A program made the position numbers and the translations under genes. Shown here one piece after another: positions 26,323 to 33,135 of a DNA stretch of 64,000 nt. Positions within the stretch are counted from its first letter, which is position 1; each line of letters begins with the position of its first letter. The stretch is taken from positions 1,302,001-1,366,000 of the forward strand of contig NZ_CP028339.1 of the NCBI RefSeq assembly GCF_003030465.1, in the 5' to 3' direction. The stretch is from Thauera aromatica K172. Lineage in GTDB: Bacteria; Pseudomonadota; Gammaproteobacteria; Burkholderiales; Rhodocyclaceae. The notes below the pieces were generated by a model. It had not been told where the DNA came from and searched no databases. It worked only from the letters and a program-made list of their open reading frames with translations.

Positions 26323-26796
26323 ATGATGATGACCAGCACGACCCAGGGCGTTGTGCGCCCGAGGGAGTCGGCGCGAGCCACGACCTACACGATTTCGGAT
26401 CTCGCCGATGAATTCAACATCACCACGCGGGCGATCCGGTATTACGAAGACCAGGGCTTGATCATGCCTGCGCGGCGCGGCAGCCGACGCATCTACAGCC
26501 GTCGCGACCGCGCCCGGCTGAGCCTGATCCTGCGTGGGAAGCGCCTCGGATTCTCGCTCAACGAAACCCGTCAGCTGTTCGAACTTTATGACAACGGTCC
26601 GGGCGAGGACGCCCATACGGCCCACTTCATGGGGCTGCTCGCCGAGCGCCGGGCGCTGCTCGAGCAGCAGATGCGGGACATCCGCGCGATCCTGCGCGAA
26701 ATCGACATCGCCGAGGCTGACGCACTGCGGGTCAAGGCGGCCAGGCAGAGCGAGGCCGCACCACCTTCGCCCGCTTCTCCGGCTCCGGTGGGCTGA
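26323..26796 (+). CDS. MerR-family transcriptional regulator (LiuR-like)
   Basis: 157 residues from the first of three tandem ATG codons (26323, 26326, 26329; the true start among them is undecided; GGAG is at 26315). The MerR winged-helix domain is in residues 20-90 (YTISDLADEFNITTRAIRYYEDQGLIMPARRGSRRIYSRRDRARL), followed by a coiled-coil dimerisation helix. No effector cysteines of the metal or redox type are seen. It resembles the LiuR group. Its own promoter and the rnf/nfu promoter share a 22-bp element, so I infer it regulates both. Confidence 0.85.
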   Translation: MMMTSTTQGVVRPRESARATTYTISDLADEFNITTRAIRYYEDQGLIMPARRGSRRIYSRRDRARLSLILRGKRLGFSLNETRQLFELYDNGPGEDAHTAHFMGLLAERRALLEQQMRDIRAILREIDIAEADALRVKAARQSEAAPPSPASPAPVG

Positions 26797-26843
26797 GGCT
26801 GTCGGCGCGCAGCGCGCGCGCCGGGCAGCCCCCGCCCGCCTGC

Positions 26844-27146
26844 TCAGCTTTCCTCGGCAGAGGGTGCGGAGGCGGTCTTGGCGGCGCTTTTCTTGCGCGT
26901 CGGCACGGTCTTCGGGTCGACGATGATGGGCATGTAGATCTCGACCCGGTCGCCTTCCTTGAGCACGGTGTCGAGGGGGTGGATCTTGCCGAACACCCCC
27001 ACTTTGTTGCGTCCGAGGTCGATGCACGGATAGCGCCCGAGAATGCCGGAGCGCTCGATCGCCTCCGCGATCGTGCACCCTTCGGCCACCTCCAGGCGCA
27101 GCCACGCCGGACGTTCGGGATGGGCGTAGCTGACACTGATCTTCAT
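26844..27146 (-). CDS. rnfH: RnfH family protein
   Basis: 100 residues with a ubiquitin-like beta-grasp fold (UPF0125/RnfH): MKISVSYAHPERPAWLRLEVAEGCTIAEAIERSGIL, CIDLGRNKVGVFGKIHPLDTVLKEGDRVEIYMPI. The last 25 residues are a Lys/Ala/Ser-rich tail. RnfH is usually encoded with rnf operons but its function is not settled. Last gene of the leftward rnf operon, 26 bases after rnfE. Confidence 0.9.
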   Translation of the reverse strand: MKISVSYAHPERPAWLRLEVAEGCTIAEAIERSGILGRYPCIDLGRNKVGVFGKIHPLDTVLKEGDRVEIYMPIIVDPKTVPTRKKSAAKTASAPSAEES

Positions 27147-27172
27147 GGGTCGCTCCTTCTGATGTTGAACGC

Positions 27173-27853
27173 TCAGGACGCCGCAGCTGCGGCCGAGGCG
27201 GCGAGTCTGCTGGCGCGCTGGCGGGCCTGGATCGTCAGGCGCTGGCGCCAGGCCACCAGGAAGCCGAGCACGAGGAAGCCGCCCGGCGGGAGAATCATCA
27301 GCAGCATCCCTCGGTAGGATTCGGCAACCTTCATTTCCAGGAAAGCGAAGCTTTCTCCGAGCAGCATTGACGCGTCGGCGAACAGGGTGCCCTGGCCGAT
27401 CACTTCCCGGATCCCGCCCAGAGCCATGAGCGCGAGCGTAAAGCCGACTCCCATCGCCAGTCCGTCGAGGCCTGCTTTCAGAGGGGAATTCTTGGAAGCA
27501 AAAGCTTCGGCGCGGCCGATGATCGCGCAGTTCACCACGATCAGCGGAATGAACAGGCCGAGCACCTTGTGCAGTTCGTGCAGCCAGGCGTTCATGCTCA
27601 TGTCGACGAGAGTGACGATCGAAGAGATCAGCAGCACGTAGATCGGAATCCGCACTTCCTTGACGATGAAATGGCGCAGCAGCGATACGGCGATGCCGGA
27701 GCTGATCAATACGGCGGTCGTGGCCAGGCCCATTCCGAGGCCGTTGGTGGCGCTGACGCTGACCGCCATGGTCGGGCACATGCCGAGCATCTGCACGAGG
27801 ACGACGTTGTTGTCCCAGATGCCGTCGCGGGTGATCCGGCGCAGTTCACTCAT
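27173..27853 (-). CDS. rnfE: Electron transport complex subunit RnfE
   Basis: 226 residues, six membrane helices, homologous to RnfA and NqrD. Conserved [32 protein letters not shown] and IPLIVVNCAIIGRAEAFASKN contain the half-membrane cysteines (MCP, NCA) that hold the intramembrane iron-sulfur centre between RnfA and RnfE in this family. Its start overlaps rnfG by 8 bases. Alanine-rich tail. Confidence 0.95.
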   Translation of the reverse strand: MSELRRITRDGIWDNNVVLVQMLGMCPTMAVSVSATNGLGMGLATTAVLISSGIAVSLLRHFIVKEVRIPIYVLLISSIVTLVDMSMNAWLHELHKVLGLFIPLIVVNCAIIGRAEAFASKNSPLKAGLDGLAMGVGFTLALMALGGIREVIGQGTLFADASMLLGESFAFLEMKVAESYRGMLLMILPPGGFLVLGFLVAWRQRLTIQARQRASRLAASAAAAAS

Positions 27854-28532
27854 GCTTGTCTTCCTTGCGATGGCCGTCCGCCGGCTCCGCGGCCGCCCGT
27901 TCTGCCGCAGTGACGGTGGCGAGTAGGCGGCTGCGGTGTGCGGCGAAGAATTCCAGGGATGCTTTCACCGCCCCGACGACGGCGCGGGGGGTGATCGTCG
28001 CCCCGGCGAACTGGTCGAAATCGCCCCCGTCCTTGCGCACCGCCCATTGCTGCGGAGCAGCCGGGTCGAGCCAGCGGCCTTCGAAGCTGCGGATCCAGTT
28101 CGACTTGCGGATGTCGATCTTGTCGCCCAGCCCGGGGGTTTCGCTGTGCGACAGGATGCGCACGCCGATGATCCGCCCTTCGCTGGAAATGCCGACGATC
28201 AGCGAAATCGGGCCGCCGTAGCCGGCCTCGGTGGTCCAGTTGTATGCGACCGCGGTCACTTCGGTGCCGCGGAGGGCGCGATAGATGGTAGTGGACGTAC
28301 CGTCGGGGCGCTCGAGCTGCATCGTGTTGGCGAGCAGATCATTGTCGTGCAGCTCGGGCGGCAGTGCCTGTACCAGCGATGTACGCAGGTCTTCCGCCTC
28401 GCGCAACGCGATTTCGCCGCGGGTGAGGCTGTGCCCGTACGCGAGCAGCGCGCTGCAGATGAGCGCGTATGCGCCGAGCAGGGGGCCGGGGCGGCGCGCC
28501 TTTGGGGCGGCCGGGCTTGCGGTGGTCGTCAT
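27846..28532 (-). CDS. rnfG: Electron transport complex subunit RnfG
   Basis: 228 residues. One N-terminal membrane anchor (PLLGAYALICSALLAYGHS, 18-36) and a periplasmic FMN domain. The FMN is attached to the threonine of the S/AGATIT motif (FAGATITPRAVVGAVKASLEFF, about residue 175). Other conserved parts: GYGGPISLIVGISSEGRIIGVRILSHSETPGLGDKI. Its start overlaps the rnfD stop by one base. Confidence 0.94.
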   Translation of the reverse strand: MTTTASPAAPKARRPGPLLGAYALICSALLAYGHSLTRGEIALREAEDLRTSLVQALPPELHDNDLLANTMQLERPDGTSTTIYRALRGTEVTAVAYNWTTEAGYGGPISLIVGISSEGRIIGVRILSHSETPGLGDKIDIRKSNWIRSFEGRWLDPAAPQQWAVRKDGGDFDQFAGATITPRAVVGAVKASLEFFAAHRSRLLATVTAAERAAAEPADGHRKEDKHE

Positions 28533-29611
28533 CAGGAGTTCTCCGTGCGCTTGGCGGGCAGGGGGAGCGGGGCGCCGGAGCGCTTGCGGCCATAGCGGCG
28601 CGGGCGGACGAGATAGTCGATCAGCGGCGTGGCCGCATTCATCAGCAGCACGGCGAATGCCACGCCTTCCGGGTAGCCGCCCCAGGTGCGGATGATGAAG
28701 ATGAGGATGCCGATGCCGGCCCCGAAGATCAGCCGGCCGCTGGCGGTGACCGGAGAACCGACCGGATCGGTGGCGATGAAGAAGGCGCACAGCACTGCAC
28801 TGCCGGCCAGCAGATGGAGCAGCGGGGGGGCGTAGCGCGCGGGCTCGATGAGGTTGAAGACGGTGGCGAGCAGGCCCAGCGTCAATAGCATGGCGAGCGG
28901 GATTTGCCACGGGATGATGCGCTTGAAGATCAGCCAGAGGCCACCGAGCAGCAGCAGCAGGGCGGACGTCTCGCCCATGCTGCCGGCGACCGTCCCGAGC
29001 GCGAGCGCGCCGAGGGAGTCGGCGTCGGCGGCGAAGGTGCCGCCGGTGCGCAGCGGGGCGAGTGCGGTGGCGGCGCTCACCGCATCGGGCACGGGTTGGG
29101 TACCGAAAGTGATCGCCAGGCCTTCAAGAAAACCGGGGGCGGTGGCTGACAGCCATGGGTGGGGCGCGATCCAGCTCGTCATCTCGAGCGGGAAGGACAC
29201 CAGCAGGGCGACGCGGGCGAGCATCGCCGGGTTCAACACGTTCTGGCCGAGGCCGCCATACACCTGCTTGCCGATGGTGATCGCGAACGCCCCGCCGAGT
29301 ACCGCGATCCACCACGGCGCCCAAGGCGGCAGGCAGAGGGCGAGGATCAGTCCGGTCAGCACGGCGGAGCCATCGCTCAGTGCGGACGCTGGCGGCCGCC
29401 GGGCGATCGCCAGGCAGGCGGCTTCGGCCGCCAGGCAGGACGCGATCGACAGCACGAGCAGGTTCATCGCCGGCCAGCCGAACAGGTACAGGCCGAAGGC
29501 CGTCGCCGGAAGCAGGGCGAAGATCACCGTGCGCATCGTCTGCGGGATGTTGCCCCGGCTATGGACGTGCGGAGCACCCAGCGGACGGGAGCTTGTGGGC
29601 TGCGAATTCAT
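28532..29611 (-). CDS. rnfD: Electron transport complex subunit RnfD
   Basis: 359 residues from the ATG at 29611 (MNSQPTSSRPLGAPHVHSRGNIPQTM), which overlaps the rnfC stop by 4 bases. Multi-helix membrane protein with covalent FMN, homologous to NqrB. Seen: FGWPAMNLLVLSIASCLAAEAACL, KQVYGGLGQNVLNPAM, the FMN threonine context DAVSAATALAPLR, and late helices with ATDPVGSPVTASGRLIFG and WGGYPEGVAFAVLLMNAATPLID. The length is typical. Confidence 0.94.
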   Translation of the reverse strand: MNSQPTSSRPLGAPHVHSRGNIPQTMRTVIFALLPATAFGLYLFGWPAMNLLVLSIASCLAAEAACLAIARRPPASALSDGSAVLTGLILALCLPPWAPWWIAVLGGAFAITIGKQVYGGLGQNVLNPAMLARVALLVSFPLEMTSWIAPHPWLSATAPGFLEGLAITFGTQPVPDAVSAATALAPLRTGGTFAADADSLGALALGTVAGSMGETSALLLLLGGLWLIFKRIIPWQIPLAMLLTLGLLATVFNLIEPARYAPPLLHLLAGSAVLCAFFIATDPVGSPVTASGRLIFGAGIGILIFIIRTWGGYPEGVAFAVLLMNAATPLIDYLVRPRRYGRKRSGAPLPLPAKRTENS

Positions 29612-31044
29612 TGCTCGGTCTCGGAAGTGACGGACTTGCGCGCGGCCGCCTTCGCCGCGGCCTGGGCGGCGAGACGCTGCTGGCGGGCTTCGGCGAGCTT
29701 GCGGGTTTCCTCCGCCTTGCGCTGAGCCTCGCGGCGGTTGGTGATCTCGCCCTTGGCGAAGTTGAACAAATGGGCGAGCGGGATATGGGCCGGGCAGACG
29801 TAGGAGCAGCAGCCACAGGACAGGCAATCGCTCATCCCCAGGTCGGCGGCGTCGTCGATGCGCCCGGCGCGGATGCGGGCGGCCAGATCGAGCGGCACCA
29901 GCCCGACCGGGCAGACGTCCACGCAGCGCCCGCAATGCAGGCAGGCGCGCTGCGAGGCCTCGTGCGCCTCGGCCGCGGTCAGGGCGATGATGCCGCTGGT
30001 GCCCTTGACGACCGGAACGTCGAGCGCGGGGAGGATCTGGCCCATCATCGGGCCGCCCATCAGGATGCGGGTTGGCTGTTCGGTGAAGCCGCCGCAGAAA
30101 TCGATCAGGTCGGACACCGGAGTGCCCATCGGCACGACGATGTTGCGCGGCTGGCGGATCGCACCGCCGCCGACAGTGACCACTCGCGACACCAGCGGCT
30201 TGGCAAAGCGCAGCGCGCGGCAGACGGCCAGTGCGGTACCGACGTTATGCACGCTGACGCCGATTTCGGCCGACAGCCGGCCCGCCGGAATCTCGAGGCC
30301 GGTAACGGTGCGCACTAGCTGCTTTTCCGAACCCATCGGATAGCGCGAAGGCACGCGCAGCACCTTGATTTCGGGATGAGGGGCCGCGGCCGCGCTCATC
30401 GCCGCGAGCGCCTCGGGCTTGTTGTCCTCGATCGCGATGCAGGTGAGCCGGGTGCCCAGCCCCCGTGCGATCAGGCGTACGCCCTCGATGACGAAGCCCG
30501 CGCCTTCGCGCATCAGGCGGTCGTCGCAGCTCAGGTAAGGCTCGCACTCGCCGCCGTTGATGATCAGCGTGTGGATGTCGTGGCGGGTGCCGGCGTCGAG
30601 CTTGACTGCGGCGGGGAAGGCCGCGCCGCCCAGTCCGACGATGCCCGCGTCGCGCACGCGGACGGCGATTTCGGCCGGCGACAGGGCGAACGGGTCGGCC
30701 ACCGGGTCGGTGTCGATCCAGCGCTCCTCGCCGTCGGGCTCGAGAGTGATCGTCTGCACCGGCAGGCCGGACGGGTGGGGCGCGGTGTGATCCCCGATCG
30801 CCACCACCGTGCCCGAAGTCGGAGCGTGGACCGGCGCCGACACCGAGCCCTGGTGGCGGGCAAGGCGCTGGCCCTTGAGCACGCGCTCGCCCACGTTCAC
30901 TTCGGGCGCGGCGGGTTCGCCGATGTGCTGCTGCAGCGGGATGAACAGCTGTTTCGGCAGCGGCAGGCGCGCGATCGGGTGGCAGGCGGTAGGGTCCTTG
31001 TTGCCCTCTGGGTGAACCCCGCCGCGGAAACGGAAGATTTTCAT
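29608..31044 (-). CDS. rnfC: Electron transport complex subunit RnfC
   Basis: 478 residues. NADH/FMN-binding subunit homologous to NqrF/Nqo1: FRGGVHPEGNKDPTACHPI, GIVGLGGAAFPAAVKL, INGGECEPYLSCDDRLM. Two [4Fe-4S] motifs lie at about 370-425 (CLHCGRCVDVCPVG and CLSCGCCSYVCPAHIP). It is the short form of RnfC; the long alanine-rich C-terminal extension of E. coli RsxC is missing apart from a 45-residue Ala/Lys tail. Peripheral, cytoplasmic side of the complex. Confidence 0.95.
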   Translation of the reverse strand: MKIFRFRGGVHPEGNKDPTACHPIARLPLPKQLFIPLQQHIGEPAAPEVNVGERVLKGQRLARHQGSVSAPVHAPTSGTVVAIGDHTAPHPSGLPVQTITLEPDGEERWIDTDPVADPFALSPAEIAVRVRDAGIVGLGGAAFPAAVKLDAGTRHDIHTLIINGGECEPYLSCDDRLMREGAGFVIEGVRLIARGLGTRLTCIAIEDNKPEALAAMSAAAAPHPEIKVLRVPSRYPMGSEKQLVRTVTGLEIPAGRLSAEIGVSVHNVGTALAVCRALRFAKPLVSRVVTVGGGAIRQPRNIVVPMGTPVSDLIDFCGGFTEQPTRILMGGPMMGQILPALDVPVVKGTSGIIALTAAEAHEASQRACLHCGRCVDVCPVGLVPLDLAARIRAGRIDDAADLGMSDCLSCGCCSYVCPAHIPLAHLFNFAKGEITNRREAQRKAEETRKLAEARQQRLAAQAAAKAAARKSVTSETEQ

Positions 31045-31055
31045 CTACGGCACCC

Positions 31056-31589
31056 TTACACGCCGGTGAATTCAGGTTTGTGCCAGCGCCAGTTGCGCAG
31101 CGTCACCGGAATGCCTTCGATGTCGATGCCCTCGGTCGGGCAGACTTCGGCACAGGCGCCGCAGCCGATACAGGCTTCGGTGAGGACCACGTGGAGTTGC
31201 TTGGTGGCGCCGAGGATGGCGTCGGTCGGGCAGGCCTTGATGCAGCGCGAACAGCCGATGCAACTGGTCGAGCGCACTCGCGCCAGCACCGGGCCGCGGT
31301 CTTCGATGCTGCCCGCGTCGAGGCCGACGCCGAGGATTTCGGCGAGTTTTTCCGCCACCGCGCGCCCGCCCGGCGGGCACAGGGTGACCGGCGCCTCGCC
31401 GGCGGCGAGTGCGGCGGCGGCCTGGCCGCAGCCGGCGAAGCCGCACTGCCCGCACTGCGAGCCGGGCAGCGTCTCGGCGATGCGTTCGACGATCGGGTCG
31501 GCTTCGCTGCCGAGCCAGCGCCCTGCGGTGCCCAGCAGCCAGCCCAGTACCATGCCGATGGCGGCGACGACAAGAACGGACGTGATCAT
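31056..31589 (-). CDS. rnfB: Electron transport complex subunit RnfB
   Basis: 177 residues from the ATG at 31589 (MITSVLVVAAIGMVLGWLLG, a membrane anchor). Iron-sulfur entry point for ferredoxin electrons. The first cluster motif GSQCGQCGFAGCGQAA with a later CPPGG is the RnfB four-cysteine domain; two bacterial ferredoxin motifs follow, CIGCSRCIKACP and CIGCGACAEVCP (about 105-150). It ends with a short basic tail rather than extra ferredoxin repeats. Confidence 0.95.
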   Translation of the reverse strand: MITSVLVVAAIGMVLGWLLGTAGRWLGSEADPIVERIAETLPGSQCGQCGFAGCGQAAAALAAGEAPVTLCPPGGRAVAEKLAEILGVGLDAGSIEDRGPVLARVRSTSCIGCSRCIKACPTDAILGATKQLHVVLTEACIGCGACAEVCPTEGIDIEGIPVTLRNWRWHKPEFTGV

Positions 31590-31627
31590 GATCGTGGTCC
31601 TCCTGAAAGAATGAAGCGAATCCGGAT

Positions 31628-32209
31628 TCAGCGGGTGGGCAGGCCGGCGAAGCCCATGAAGGCGAGCGACAGCAGGCCGGCGGTGATGAGGGCGATGGGG
31701 GCGCCGACGAACGCGGATGGAACGTTGGCCAGGGCGATGCGCTCGCGCACTCCGGCGAAGAGCAGGATAGCCAGGGTGAAGCCGACGCCCGTGCCCGTGC
31801 CGTACAGCAGGCTCTGGACGAAGCTGTTGCCCTGTTGCGCGTTGAGCAGGGCGATGCCGAGCACCGCGCAGTTGGTGGTGATCAGCGGCAGGTAGATGCC
31901 CAGGGTGTGGTGCAGCACCGGGCTCGCCTTCTGGATCGCCATTTCGGTGAATTGCACGACCGCGGCGATGACCAGGATGTAGGTCATGATGCGCAGATAC
32001 ATCATGTCGAGCGGGCCCAGCAGGGCGTGTTCGACCGCCCAGGTCGCGCCCGAGGTCAGGGTGAGCACGAAGGTCGTCGCCAGTCCCATGCCGAGTGCGG
32101 TGTCGAGCTTGTTGGAAACGCCCAGGAACGGACACAGGCCAAGAAAGCGAACAAGGATCACGTTGTTCACCAGGGCGGTGCCGAGCAGGAGCAGCAGATA
32201 TTCCTTCAT
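31628..32209 (-). CDS. rnfA: Electron transport complex subunit RnfA
   Basis: 193 residues, six hydrophobic helices. Conserved [37 protein letters not shown] and [17 protein letters not shown] provide the intramembrane cysteines shared with RnfE. First gene of the leftward rnfABCDGEH operon. In denitrifying and nitrogen-fixing relatives, Rnf couples NADH and ferredoxin redox state to the membrane ion gradient, mostly to supply low-potential electrons. SD AAGGAATAT is weak; the upstream promoter is shared with the nfu gene. Confidence 0.95.
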   Translation of the reverse strand: MKEYLLLLLGTALVNNVILVRFLGLCPFLGVSNKLDTALGMGLATTFVLTLTSGATWAVEHALLGPLDMMYLRIMTYILVIAAVVQFTEMAIQKASPVLHHTLGIYLPLITTNCAVLGIALLNAQQGNSFVQSLLYGTGTGVGFTLAILLFAGVRERIALANVPSAFVGAPIALITAGLLSLAFMGFAGLPTR

Positions 32210-32256
32210 GGGTTGTGGCTCTCGATGAACGGGTTGATCATCACCCTATGACCTCT

Positions 32257-32292
32257 ATGGTAATTGACGTTGACGTAAACGACAACTAATAT
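32257..32292. promoter_or_regulatory. Interleaved divergent rnf / nfu promoters around a shared operator
   Basis: Rightward: TTGACG (32264-32269), 17 bases, TAATAT (32287-32292). Leftward: TTGTCG (32285-32280), 17 bases, TACCAT (32262-32257). The two promoters interlock over the same 22 bp (32264-32285), whose reverse complement matches the element 26159-26180 in front of the MerR gene at 20 of 22 positions. A protein bound here would affect both directions at once. Confidence 0.75.
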
Positions 32293-32421
32293 TCGCTTCA
32301 CGGCCAATCTTTTTTCCCTGTCTTTCCAGTCGGGAAACCGGCCTTCAGGCGCCAGGGTTCGACCGACTCACTGCCCCTGCGCCCGAACCAAGCACATGAC
32401 CCAAACCGGAGGAGTCCCGTC

Positions 32422-33024
32422 ATGCCGAACGTTACTGCCGTCGTTCCCACGCCCAACCCGCTGGCGAACAAGTTCATGATCGATGCGCCCATGTTCAGCG
32501 GCGCGCCTCGCCATTTCGCCTCTCCGAAGCACGCCATGGGTGACGCTCTGGGCGAGAGCCTGCTCGGCGTTCCCGGCGTCACCGAGGCCTACTGCACCGC
32601 GGAATTCATCACCGTGACCCGCCACCATGCGACCGACTGGGACATGATCGAGTCGCGGGTGATCGAGTGCATCGAGACCTACAAGCCGAAGCGCGTGATC
32701 GGCATCGCCCGCGAAGACGGCGCCCCGGCCGCCGCTGCCGCGCCTGCCGCTGCGCCGGCGGAAGAGGCGGCGCCGATCGAGGTTGAAACCGACGACCCCG
32801 AGATGCTGATGCGGGTCAACATGATCCTCGACGAGAACATCCGCCCGTTCCTCGACAAGGACGGCGGTGGCATCGACGTCCTGCGCCTGCAGGATTTCAC
32901 CCTGACGGTGCGCTACAAGGGCGCCTGCGGCGGCTGTCCTTCGGCGGTGACCGGGACATTGTTCGCGATCAGCAACCTGCTGCAGAACTACGTCGATGAC
33001 CGCCTCCAGGTGGTGCTCGACTAG
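32422..33024 (+). CDS. NifU-family iron-sulfur carrier protein (Nfu type)
   Basis: 200 residues. Residues 10-92 match the N-terminal scaffold domain of Nfu proteins (NKFMIDAPMFSGAPRHFASPKHAMGDALGESLLGVPGV). After an Ala/Pro-rich linker (about 95-120), the C-terminal NifU domain (122-198) carries DKDGGGIDVLRL and the cluster-binding CGGC in GACGGCPSAVTG. Such proteins deliver [4Fe-4S] clusters to target enzymes. It is divergent from rnfABCDGEH with a shared operator, so it may serve the many Fe-S sites of Rnf. SD CGGAGGAG precedes the ATG. Confidence 0.87.
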   Translation: MPNVTAVVPTPNPLANKFMIDAPMFSGAPRHFASPKHAMGDALGESLLGVPGVTEAYCTAEFITVTRHHATDWDMIESRVIECIETYKPKRVIGIAREDGAPAAAAAPAAAPAEEAAPIEVETDDPEMLMRVNMILDENIRPFLDKDGGGIDVLRLQDFTLTVRYKGACGGCPSAVTGTLFAISNLLQNYVDDRLQVVLD

Positions 33025-33100
33025 AAGCCTGCGGGGGGAGCGGCGGGCGGCGCTCCCCATCGCCGTGTTCGTTCGAGTCATCGCCTGCCTTTCCGATATT

Positions 33101-33132
33101 CCCGCCCCGCACCACGGAGGGTGCGGGGCGGG
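33101..33132. terminator. Strong hairpin between convergent nfu and aor genes
   Basis: CCCGCCCCGCACC (33101-33113) pairs perfectly with GGTGCGGGGCGGG (33120-33132) around ACGGAG. The 13-bp stem ends 4 bases before the aor stop codon and 77 bases after the nfu stop. There is no long T-run on either side; it probably serves both directions. Confidence 0.55.
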
Positions 33133-33135
33133 CGC

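Noticed and set aside
32233-32246. TTGATCATCA near rnfA as an FNR box
   Set aside because: The halves do not have the TTGAT-N4-ATCAA spacing, and the site lies downstream of the likely leftward -10.
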